A stretch of 64,000 bases of DNA from contig CATOCQ010000002.1 in the NCBI GenBank assembly GCA_951640195.1, forward strand, positions 155,001 through 219,000, read 5' to 3'. The notes beneath the pieces are model-generated. The model saw only the letters and a program-made list of their open reading frames with translations. It was not told where the DNA came from and did no database searches. The position numbers and the translations under genes were made by a program. This document shows positions 34,487 to 44,322 of the stretch, one piece after another (positions within the stretch are counted from its first letter, which is position 1; each line of letters opens with the position of its first letter). Source of the DNA: Porpolomopsis calyptriformis. Lineage: Eukaryota; Basidiomycota; Agaricomycetes; Agaricales; Hygrophoraceae.

Positions 34487-36094
34487 TTAAGATTCCTTGC
34501 GATCGCCAATCCTAAGCTTCCCAGAAACCAGCTCCATGATCATCATATTCCGAAAATCAGCAACATCAGCCTCTTCCAAAACTGAAGGTATAGCCATACC
34601 GTTGACCAGCCACTTGAGATATTGACAGGTATACACCCCGCAATCTGTGGACCCTTTTTGTTGCGGCACAGACATATCTGTTTCGCAATTCCACCCAGAG
34701 AGATTATAATTCACCTCAGTGGTGAGATAATCGCTGACAGCCTTTTTCGACACCTGTCAGCATTTAATCAGGAACTCTGTGGCTTGAAAATCTCACTTTA
34801 ATAATGCCTGCCCGGGTCTTCGCATTTCCGCATGCAGTCATACTATCATAGAACTCCCAGCGTCGATCCGTGAAGTTCATCCTCAGCAGCAGCCAGTGAT
34901 TTTGGTTTTGGTTTACGGGGATATAAAGGGACTTCAAGGTTTCCAACGTCTCGTTGATGGAGGACAAAGCAGCTGCATACCATCCACGTTTGACCTTTTG
35001 GCCATTCTTGGTAACCTGTCAGATCGATGGAAGGAAGGAAACGTTTGGGAAAAGGGCTTACCAACTCTGCAGAGAGCAACCTTGTTGCGCCACCATAATC
35101 CTTGTGGTCTAGGTTTGATACCTGAGGCCAGAAATATGTCGATATCAGTTTTACTTCTTTATCCTTATTCTGAGCCCGACAGAGATCGATGTATGAGCCT
35201 AGGATAGAGTCATCCAATTCGGCGCCTGGGTTAAGCTTTTGTAGAGCTTTGTGGTCAACGAGGGAGGTGGAGCGTGGGCATACCAAGGATGGGTCTGCAA
35301 GCAGACGTATCCAAGGCATCGTGGAATGCTCTTCCTTGGAGAAAAAGGCATAGATCGGGGTGTCGACAAATTTCAATGGTTTGTTTGCCTCTTTTACACC
35401 AAATAGTTAGTCTTCAACAAGCAGAGAAAACGCAATGTCTTACCAGCTGCAATAGTACTGCTTGGGCATGCTCGCAAAAACACATGGAATTGCCAGGCGT
35501 AAAGTCTTGTCTTTTTCTCTGGGAAGCCTAGGTGGTCTTTTGAAATTTCTAGCCACCTGGGCAGATAAAGCTGGACACTGGGGGTTTTTAAAGCCCTTTC
35601 CCACTCTGCGTGTCAATTAAAATTAAAATCGAAGCGTGAATAAATATCTCATTACACTCACCGTCCAGAGAGGGTGCAGGCATGCCTTCATCCTTCCAGG
35701 CACCATATCTCTTAATGAGTTCCATAAAGTCATTGCGGCCCTCTGGGATATGGGTGCATCCACAGAATGTTCGCCATAGCCATGGGGTGAGGACTTCAGG
35801 CGAGCGCAAATTATGCCCCTTCACCCCCTTGAAGTAGTCCTCTATGGCAGCACGCAACCGAGTGTGGTAGTTGTAGTTATGGCTGCACTGGCCAGTAGCA
35901 CTTGTATGCCAATACATGTAGTGCGCATCAAAGAGCGCAAGCTCGAATGCTGGGAGGCCATCATCATGCAATTCGCAGCATATCGTGCCTATCCAGATGA
36001 AATTACGTCCAAAGGTCCATTTAGTGAACTTGCTAACGGGGGGGGTTGTCGACTGATTCCAGAGGCTTTCATCGTTGGCGAAAACTTCAGCCAT
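34487..36094 (-). CDS. Ulp1-like SUMO protease (C48) with N-terminal domain related to the recurring domain
   Basis: The ATG at 36094 opens an exon with FELALFDAHYMYWH, RAAIEDYF, LTPWLWRTFCGCTH and RNDFMELIKRYGAWKDEG. Its spacing of 'LhDh-YW ... TPWhhR ... R-x-x-x-hh' parallels the domain of the JmjC gene. Downstream exons hold a linker (RPPRLPREKDKTLRL), then DDSILGSYIDLCRAQNKD and a protease core: IPVNQNQNHWLLL (catalytic His), EFYDSM (Asp) and VPQQKGSTDCGVYTCQY (oxyanion Gln and nucleophile Cys). All four key residues are present. Ulp1/SENP proteases cleave SUMO or SUMO-like tails. Introns near 34,760, 35,010-35,060 and 35,400-35,450 are inferred. Ends at 34487 (KLRIGDRKES). Confidence 0.68.
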
Positions 36095-36277
36095 TCCTTA
36101 ATTCCAGCTTAAGTTGATTCGCGTACACTAACGGAACCCACACATAAACACTCACCTCACAAAGCGACTCTATGTGAGGCTTCGGGGTTTCCTAGAAATC
36201 CTTATAGGACTAGCCACCAGTTCACTTTACTTCACTTCTTGCAGCCTTCGTTTGCCTGTCGATTAAATCAAATCACG

Positions 36278-36433
36278 ACACAACTCATGAAACTCACTGC
36301 GTGAGCCAAAGCCCTGGGACAACCCACTTATAAGGCTGCGAACAAAGTTGCAGAGTTGGTTGTGTATAGTAATATAGAACTAACTAGTGCATCTTAGCGC
36401 ATACATTTGCTGAATTCAAAAAAAAAAAAAAAA
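36278..36433 (+). mobile_element. 5'-truncated poly(A) retroposon with target-site duplication
   Basis: A short insert begins ACACAACTCATGAAACTCACT and ends in about 18 A. It is flanked by AAATCAAATCACG at 36265-36277 and again at 36434-36446, a 10-13 bp target-site duplication (exact length blurred by the A run). Its 3' part shares wording with the retroposon ending at 41,042: ACTCACTGCGT, CAAAGCCC.GGGA, ACAAAGT.GCAG, TCTTAGC(G/A)C(A/G)TAC. Both probably derive from one family. It inserted about 60 bp upstream of the next start codon. Confidence 0.75.
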
Positions 36434-36502
36434 AATCAAATCACGTGAGTCTCTTTTTCCTTAGCGCCGTTACAACAGACTTTTCATACACGATTAGCTG
36501 CA

Positions 36503-39500
36503 ATGCCCCATACACAATCAGCGACTAGCAACTTTCATGGGGATGATTACTCTGATAGTGATTCCTCCCAAGGCAACCCACCCTCTCCGATGAATATCTC
36601 CCCGACCCAAGGCCACACAACCAATCAACCTTCACCACGCTATACCCCTGAACCCAATGAAGGTGGTTGGAATCCCAACGATTTCCTGAACATCTCACCT
36701 TCTCCCAAAATTTCTGCACGCGGCATAGAGTATGAACAAACAAACAAACATATCTTTATGTCTCTTTATTAACATATCATCACCAACTAGTACGCAGCCA
36801 AATGCCCTCATCCACCAACCACCCCTTACCCAAGCCACCCAGCCTCCTTCCGATCCTGGCCAAGAGCGCCAAGTAGGTGAACAGACCCACCAGTCGGCTC
36901 CATCTCCATCTACCTCCACATCTCGGCCCATCGATCTCACGAAAGACAAGGCCGACTCACACAGGTATGTATTGGATCTGATCTGTGGCATAGCATAATG
37001 ACCCACATTCTGTGGTAGTCTAGAGCCATTGTTGGCAGCATTGGAACAGGTGCAAGTCGGAAACAAACTAACGCTCGCAACATTTGAAAATACCGGCAAC
37101 CAAGCCACCGCCCCAGCCCAGCCCATTCCTGCATCCAAACCCACCGCCCCTGCCAAACCCGCCGCCCGAGCCCAAACCACCGCCCCAGCTAAAACCGCCG
37201 CCCGAGCCCAAACCACCGCCCCAGCTAAAACCGCCGCCACCGCCAACCCTGCTGCCCCAGCCAAATCCGCCACTGTCAACCCCACTGCCCCTGCCAAATC
37301 CACCGCCCCTGCCAAACCCGCCGCCCCAGCCCAAACCACTGCCCCAGCCAAACCCGCCGCCACCGCCAACCCTGCTGCCCCAGCCAAATCCGCCCCCCCA
37401 GCCAAATCCGCCCCCCCAGCTAAATCCGCCCCCCCAGCCAAATCCACCGCCCCTGCGACACCTGCCGCCCCTGCCAACCCTGCCGCCCCAGCCAAGGATA
37501 CAGCTAATCAACCTGCTGCTGTGATGCGCGGCAGTATAGCAGAGAACCAGCCCGAGTTCAATTTCGACCTCGGTGACTTGGCAAACATTCCATGTACATC
37601 ATCCTACATTGTTTCTTTGATGAACAGTTGTTGACATTACACACTCTTTTTAAACAAAGCAACCAGCTCGAGCGGAGGCAAGCCAACATCACCTCCACTT
37701 CAGGATGAAAACTTCGGCATTGATCCGATGCTCACAGCATCATCTTCAATCAACAACCATCTGTTGCCTGCATCCTCCCCCTCCCTGGATCCACCATCTC
37801 AACCCAATGCGAAGCATGTGGGTGCAGAGAGGAGGAGTTCGTCAAGTGGAGCGACGAAAAAACAGACTTCCAACCGTGTGCCCGAGAAGAGGAAGAGGAA
37901 GGCTGCTGCAGGTGGCCGTGCAGTGAAGCGACGGCGCTATGGGTTTCACACGTCAACCTGCATCACGGATGCACTGCCAGGAAACCCTGGCGAAGACTTT
38001 CTCCATTCATTGGAGAACATGGATAAACTGACGTCGGAAACGGCATCATCATCTCAAGATGATGATGAAGCACAAGGCAAGGGGTCGGCAAAGATGGTAA
38101 GAAGATGGGAGGAAAAATAATTTATTACGAGTCCCGCTAATATGCTGCATGTTTTGGATAGTTTTGCCAATATTGTAGTGATGGTGGGTCATTTGTGGTA
38201 TGCAGTGAACCAGGGTGTGGTGTCATGCTGTGTGTTTCCTCGGACTCGACTGCGTGTGTCCAGTGGGATGTTCCTGAGGGAACTCCATGGTACTGCCTGA
38301 GGCATTGTCGCCTCAAAAAAATACTTCCCAAGGTTTGGATCTACTTCATGCAAGACAACACCACTGATTTTCCTTCTTCAGTATACAATCAACTCACGAA
38401 TAAAATCATTCTTCCACGGGGGGAGGGTTATAACCCCCCTCCTCTACATCCACATATACACATGTGAGGCAAGAATGGTCAAAGAGACACTAACCGCCCC
38501 GAATATCGCAGGGCGATTGAAAGACTTTTACAAGCACGAGCAGGATGACCAGGTGAGGGACGTTTCCTCGAATGACCGAGTGATTTAGGCTTATGGTATT
38601 CTATAAACAGCTCCAGACTATATACGTTTACTTGAATAATGGACGCACTCTCAAAGCATTGCGCTCACAAGCGGTGGAGTGGATAAAGCGATTCCCGAAC
38701 TCAGCAGTCCTTGTCGTCCTTGAAGGCCATACTACAGTTCAAACGGGGGAGTTAGTCTACGCATTCCCAGGGGCCAAAACCAACCGCCACGCCCACATCA
38801 CCGAAGTAAGTAGTTGTTGGAGGACTTCATAAGAAGATGCTATCGTCGAACTGGAGCTGAACCGGAACCGGTTTCCCCAGATTCTACGCGCTACTATGCA
38901 GGATGCATACGATCCCGTGTTTATGCAGAACCCATCAATCAAGGGCTTGATTGCCCTGTGCTGTGGGCACACATTTCACCACGAGGGAAGTCTACAGTCG
39001 TGGAAGTCCCTGGTTGAAAGGTATGCAGGATTTCCCTCTTCCCCTTCCCCTTTGCGACTTCTGCCCAACAATCAATAAACCGTTTTATCCCTCCTTCTAG
39101 TAATATCTTCACTTGGGTCATTGGATTCTCCGCAAAGGTGTTATCGCCTATCAAAGTCACATCTGCATTGCCATTATTCGTTGAGCTGGCATTCCTTCAG
39201 CAAGAGAAGAACATGCAGGATGTGGAGGAAGCGCTGCATCGGTCATTTGACCGAGTAGACATCCTCTCACACACACCCGTCCTGCTCATTCGTGCATGGA
39301 AGGGATCGGAATCGGAATCAGGAGGTGACATTTCCGTCACGCAATTCGCGCTCTCCAACGAGGACTGCCCATGGGGATTGGATCCTCCGGCATGTCCGAC
39401 ATGTGGTGTGGGCTGTTTTGTAACATCAAGCATGCTTGATAAGAAGGGCGATTGGTGCCGCCTTTCATGTGGATTCTGCAAGTCGCGTGTGCAGAAGGTT

Positions 39501-39653
39501 CGTCGACCTAACTTTGTACAGGACTGTGACAAAAAGCACTTGCGGCCATACAAGTACTGTATTTTGCCGTTCCCTGTGCCACCTGACGCCTGGGCACACG
39601 CTAAGTGGAAGGAAGGTGGAAGGAAGAAGGTGGGCGAAACCCAATCAACATGA
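36503..39653 (+). CDS. PHD-like zinc finger protein with putative CHAT/caspase-like fold
   Basis: Ser/Asp/Pro-rich N-terminal exons from ATG 36503 lead to a long Ala-Pro-Lys repeat (about 37,110-37,510, many APAKPAA/APAKSAP units), then a basic patch (EKRKRKAAAGGRAVKRRR), likely a nuclear signal. A zinc block follows: DGGSFVVCSEPGCGVMLC and PEGTPWYCLRHC. Next comes a domain with IYVYLNNGRTL, SAVLVVLEGHTTVQTGEL (His near 38,728), IKGLIALCCGHTFH (Cys near 38,959-38,964) and WVIGFSAKVLSP. A His after one hydrophobic strand and a Cys after a later one is the layout of CHAT/caspase-like peptidases. The C-terminus has PPACPTCG and a CGFC knuckle. Similar proteins seem common in Agaricomycetes and unnamed. 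The peptidase idea is inference. Confidence 0.55.
37110..37510 (+). repeat. Ala-Pro-Lys coding microrepeat tract
   Basis: GC-rich imperfect repeats of about 15-24 bp (GCCCCAGCCAAA / GCCCCTGCCAAA families) lie within the PHD-like gene. Histone H1 tails have similar composition. The proline-rich and glycine-rich frames on both strands are by-products. Confidence 0.8.
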
Positions 39654-40143
39654 GTGGTGTGGACCTGCCCATGTATACGACTATATTGTACCACATCTTC
39701 CTTTGATACAAGTTGCCTCCTGAGCATGGGGCAGTGTTCGATAGTATCCTCTGTGTGATCAACAGATAAGACCTTCCTTTGTTGCAAGTCTGAGCATCAT
39801 CTTTTACAAGCTTCTTCCAAGTTCAGTGTGGCAGAGGCCAGCATTTATTGGTCAAAATCTAGTATTTATATATCGGTGGTATGTTGTTCGCAATACAGTA
39901 TTAGGCCCTGCCTATTCGCCCACACCCATCCTCATTCCCGCCGTTGACTCTGATCCTCGCCTTGCCTGCTCCTTCTCAATCTTTCTCCCCTCCCGTCATG
40001 TATTTGGATAGTATTCTCGGCTACTGCAGCTTAGTAGGCCAAGTCATTGATACTGATTAACTGAACTGGAACTGAACTGTGACTGGAGGCAAAGAAAGAA
40101 GGGAACGTTAATCGAAACATTCCTTTCTACAGCCTTTCTACAG
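39654..40143. other. Intergenic, left flank of retroposon
   Basis: No gene recognised. The right edge is the first copy of the retroposon's target-site duplication. Confidence 0.5.
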
Positions 40144-40158
40144 AAATGTGTGTCACGT

Positions 40159-41042
40159 TGCCCTGGAGTCATTCACTGGGCTGTAGCCAACTAGGGAGAA
40201 AATCCCTGGTTGGGCTCGAGAGGTCAAAATCCATCGCCGGTGGGTCTCTGAGAAAGGCAGAGCGTACCCATCCATGTTGTTACCACGTCGGTGCAGTGGT
40301 TAGTGTCCGTGTGTGTGTGCAGCTGGGTGTGATCCCCACCTGTACCCTTTAGGGAGGTCGTAATGACCAACTCTGCTATTGGACTGTACCTAGCTGGGAG
40401 GTCTTTGGACTGCTGGTTTCTTTGCCACACCAATTAGGGAGACTTATGTCGACCTGGTCCAGGTAGTACACCTATAGGGGAGATGCTACATCGCTGAGGG
40501 CCACACACGTCAAGAAGCATTGCCTTACTGCACTCAGGGTGCCCACAAGGGACCCTTTAGACGGGTTACAAACGCGAGAACACATAATACAAGAGTGCCC
40601 GCAATACGACGAACACCAAAACCTCCTCCGGAAAGCATCAAGAAATATCTCACTGCCAGAGATCGTTCATACTCAAACCTGGAGCGTTCACCAAGACAGG
40701 CAGACCCTATGCCAAACCCAAATCCCCCACGTTCGATGAAGAACCCACAGTCCCAGTCCAACAGGATGACGACACAACCGAGGGCAACCTAGCCCAGGAA
40801 GGCCAACCTATGGCCACACCCCCAAATGCCGAAAACGGTGCAACTCCAGCACAATAAGAAAACACCCAACTCAACCCACAAATCACGAGACTCACTGCGT
40901 CACCCAAAGCCCCAGGGATTGACCCCCTCATATGTATATAAACAAAGTAGCAGGGCTGGTCATAGATAACCAGCCACCACGTCTTAGCACGTACGCTTGC
41001 TTGTTGCGGTATATAAATGCTGAAATCAAAAAAAAAAAAAAA
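40159..41042 (+). mobile_element. Composite SINE-like retroposon with LINE-derived 3' part, poly(A) and target-site duplication
   Basis: About 880 bp lie between AAATGTGTGTCACGT at 40144-40158 and the same word at 41043-41057. The insert ends in about 18 A. Near 40,290-40,345 it has GGTGCAGTGGTTAGTG and GGGTGTGATCCCC, which resemble the A and B boxes of a tRNA-type Pol III promoter. From about 40,560 one frame reads LQTREHIIQECPQYDEHQNL, which resembles the end of the open reading frame of Tad-type LINEs. Together this suggests a non-autonomous element mobilised by a LINE with which it shares its tail. The tRNA boxes are not at its very 5' end, so it may be a dimer or chimera. Confidence 0.75.
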
Positions 41043-41104
41043 AAATGTGTGTCACGTGAGTCTAAGTTGAAGCCCACTGTGAGTTGCAAAGTCGTCAAGT
41101 ACTA

Positions 41105-42971
41105 CCCATTCTTAAAGTGAAATGCCTGTGAGAGGAACCCCACAAGTTCCACAACGAATGCATTGACTCATGGCTAACATTAAAGGATTTGCTACGCAGT
41201 AACACATTGTTGGAAGCTTCTGGCATACCGATCCAGACCAACATCCTCCTCCTCCCTCGCCTCCAGGCTGCAATTGACATCGAGCAGCATCCAGACTATG
41301 ACCCGACTGAAGGGCAGGCATTTTTGCCCTATAATCAGCCTCCTCCGGTAGGGGATATGTCATATATGATAGAACCCAACGATCTCGATGGTAAGGCAGA
41401 AATATCGTAACTATTAAATGAAAACATAACATTCCTATACAGGACATCCAGGAGATACATGCTGGGGAACAAAGAAAGCCAACCTCTTACCAATGATCAG
41501 AGGTATGAACATACTGGCCAATAAGGGACCAAACCCGCCCCTTTCCCCCCTGCATGTAAGGAAGAGTATTCCCTCTGTCAAAGGTCACCCTCGAACAACT
41601 TCAACTGTCAAGAGGTCAAAGAAATCAAGCCACAAGCATCGCAGGGAGCGACGGCAGGAAGCATCCCTCCACACGATAAAAGTGGGATGCGTCAAGCCTA
41701 CCAACGTCAGACTGAAACACATCGCGTCATCCATCCCAATATCGACCACGGTAGCAACGGAGACCCTTCCTGTGACTGGCCCTGGGTTCACAGCTCTGCG
41801 GTCAGAGAAGAGCAAGAGGATCGAGATAAAGGAGTATTCTCTGGAGGATGTGTTGAGAAACGCACCCCAATTTGGGTTTAGAATCCAGGAATGGGATGGC
41901 ATGTAGGTCGATTTCTACCCAATCAAACAAGATTCTCGATCTGATTCGGTGAAAATGTACTGCTAGTCGTGCGACGCCAATCCTCGATTCTGAGGGGCGT
42001 GTGGTAGCTCTTCTAGGTGGACGTCCCCAGTCTCCTGAATGGGAAATCATACACAATGAGGCTGCCCAAAGAATCTCAGAAGCTCGGGGGCTTTGCGAAT
42101 TTTCTGCAAAGGATGCATCCCACCGCCGGTGCCGCTCTCCATCCCTCGCCTGCGGTTTTTCATTCGGAGGAGGACAAAAAGTACAGTATACTTTTCCTCT
42201 GCCGCTATGTTTTTTTAATCACGATCTTGGAACATTTTCGTAAAGGTTCCAGGAAATCTTGGCCTTACACACAACAATCACGCGGTCATGACGGATTTGA
42301 TACAATGCTCTGCCATCCAAAGGATAGCAGGGTTCTCGAACGGGCTGTTTGCAGCTTGGGCACCACGCCTGTACAAGTACTACTCTACCACGATGTCGGG
42401 GCTCCTAGGCCACCATCCACAGCTTAGGATGAACTTCAAAAATAGCGTCTGGAGTGCTATGACCTTCAACTTTGGTCCTAAGACGATATGTCTGCCTCAT
42501 CGCGACTTCTCGAACCTTGCCTTTGGGTGGTGTGCTATTACTGCGTTAGGAGACTTTGATCCGAAAAAAGGAGGCCACCTTTTACTTTGGGATATTAAGT
42601 TGGCGATAGAGTTTCCCCCCGGTTCCACGGTGCTTATCCCTTCCGCAATATTCTGTCACTCCAACACCAAGGTGCAGGCACACGAGACCCGTGTTTCGTG
42701 TACACAGTATGCAGCTGGAGGGCTGTTCAGATGGGTCGAGCATGGATATCGGACAGCGAATGATTTCATGATGCAGGATCCGATTGGGAAACTAGCCTGC
42801 GACTTGCAATCCTCCCCACGATGGAAGAGGGCATCGGAACTTTTCTCTACCTATTCAGAGCTAAGAGGGGTAAGCAACTTTCCATACTGCGACTCTTGCA
42901 TGGCTCCGTTACCCAACAACAACTTTTTCAGGAATCTCCCTCCGGTTCATAGCAGCATATCTACTGTATAG
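41105..42971 (+). CDS. TET/JBP-like 2-oxoglutarate/Fe(II) dioxygenase
   Basis: Readable exons, in order: KFHNECIDSWLTLKDLLR; GIPIQTNILLLPRLQ; after a 51-bp intron, DTCWGTKKANLLPMIRGM, a basic linker and QFGFRIQEWDG; after another, RATPILDSEGRVVALLGGRP and GFSFGGGQK; then the catalytic exon. This has SNGLFAAWAPRLYKYY, FNFGPKTICLPHRDF (metal His 42498-42500 and Asp 42504-42506), WCAITALGDFDPKKGGHLLL, IEFPPGSTVLIPSAIFCHSN (distal His 42657-42659) and ETRVSCTQY (2OG-binding Arg 42690-42692). This pattern matches the basidiomycete TET/JBP family, which oxidises 5-methylcytosine or related bases. All ligands are intact. The start is uncertain: stops lie just upstream, and the retroposon sits only about 50 bp away. 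Confidence 0.75.
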
Positions 42972-44322
42972 AGGCTATGTCGCAGTGAAATATGTTTAGA
43001 TTTTGATTTTTTACAAAGCTACTTCTTCGTTGTATACAGTATGGAACGCAAGATTTGCCTGCTAAGAAAACTTTAAATGCCGTCAACCTGTCAATCTATG
43101 ACATGCCGAGGTAAAGGACCTTGGGTACACTGTATGATATTTACTGTTTGAAGTATAGTAATACATGACAATCCGAACAGAAAAAAAAAAAACCTACACC
43201 TTCGCGCTCACGCGAGTATGAGAGACGCGCCCCGATCAAACGATTGAGCTGAACCCGCTCCTTTCGTTTCTGACCATATCGGTGACGAAACTTTGCGGGA
43301 AAGTTAGCGCGAAGGAGAATCCCACGTTTAAAAAAAACTCACTGGAAGAATTTGCGGGAAACGCGGATAAAAAATTGCGCGGCACGGACGGTGAGTGTTT
43401 TGAGGAAATGGGCTGGGTCCGAAGGATTTTTACGCGTGACAAATGGCTCGGGGGGATGCTCCGGGAGATGGATGTTAAGAATGTCACCTCCAGCTAAGTA
43501 GAGGTTGCATTGATTGAACTGAATGGCGGACATGGCGGTGGTGAAGCGGGATAGGGCAGCGCAAGAAAGAAAGGTGGTGTGTAATAGAAAAACAAAGACT
43601 TGCTCGCTGTACTCTTTGCAATGTCCCTGCATTGTATGAATGTATGCACTTCGAGTTTCATTGAGGTAGTGATATTCTCATCCTAATACTCCCTTGATAA
43701 ACTTGAGCCTGTTATGTCCCATACAGCTTGTAGTTGAGGAGGAAAGTGTCTGATTCTGTTAGCCAAGTAGGTTCCTTGGCTGTAGTGTCTGCACTTTACA
43801 CAGTGATCAGCATGAGCACGAAGGGTTGACGAATGACTCGATGCCTAGAAGTTAGAGTTGTAGCCATTCTTTAGTGCGTTTCACTGCAATCAGGGTGCTG
43901 GTTGAAGTTTCCTGACTTAGTCATTCACTCGTGCCCACTTCAACACAAAGCAGCAATTGAACGACCATCCAGCTCACAAGTATCGGCTTCGAAACTCACT
44001 GAGAGACCTCCAGGTTAACCTAGAGATTGGTTGGTTCACCATGCAAGGCTAATTCAATAGCAATCTGCAACTCAAGCTCAAATAACCATTACAACGAAAA
44101 GAAATTAAATTTGGAGATTAAAGTGAGGTATCTGAATTAAATAAAGGGAATGAAAGCGTACGAGAGTATACGTGCATGAGTATGATTGAGTGTGCGAGAG
44201 TGTATCTAGGAGAACGTATGTGCGAGGAGCGCTGTGCGTATGAAAGCATATGTAAAAGAGCTGTGGATGTGAGAGCATATGTACGAGAGCAATTATTCAA
44301 AGGACATACATGCGGATTGGGA
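42972..44322. other. Intergenic with dispersed repeat copy 2
   Basis: No gene recognised. Besides the repeat at 43036-43133, a short inverted pair CCTTCGCGCT (43199) / AGCGCGAAGG (43305) brackets a GC-richer patch. Confidence 0.5.
43036..43133 (+). repeat. Dispersed repeat, about 100 bp, copy 2
   Basis: Shares TATGGAACGCAAGA, TTGCCTGCTAAGAAAACTTT, AAATGCCGTCAA, GACATGCC and GGTAAAGGACCTTGGGTACAC with 28055-28150. This copy has an extra CCTGTCAAT. It starts just after the TET/JBP-like gene. Confidence 0.85.

Noticed and set aside
36695..37524. Long Gly/Ala- and Pro-rich open frames on both strands over the PHD-like gene
   Set aside because: They are alternate readings of the GC-rich Ala-Pro-Lys coding repeat. 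The plus-strand APAK frame connects to flanking exons, the others do not.
43199..43314. Inverted pair CCTTCGCGCT / AGCGCGAAGG as a possible MITE
   Set aside because: Only 10-bp arms, no flanking target-site duplication, and no second copy seen in the window.
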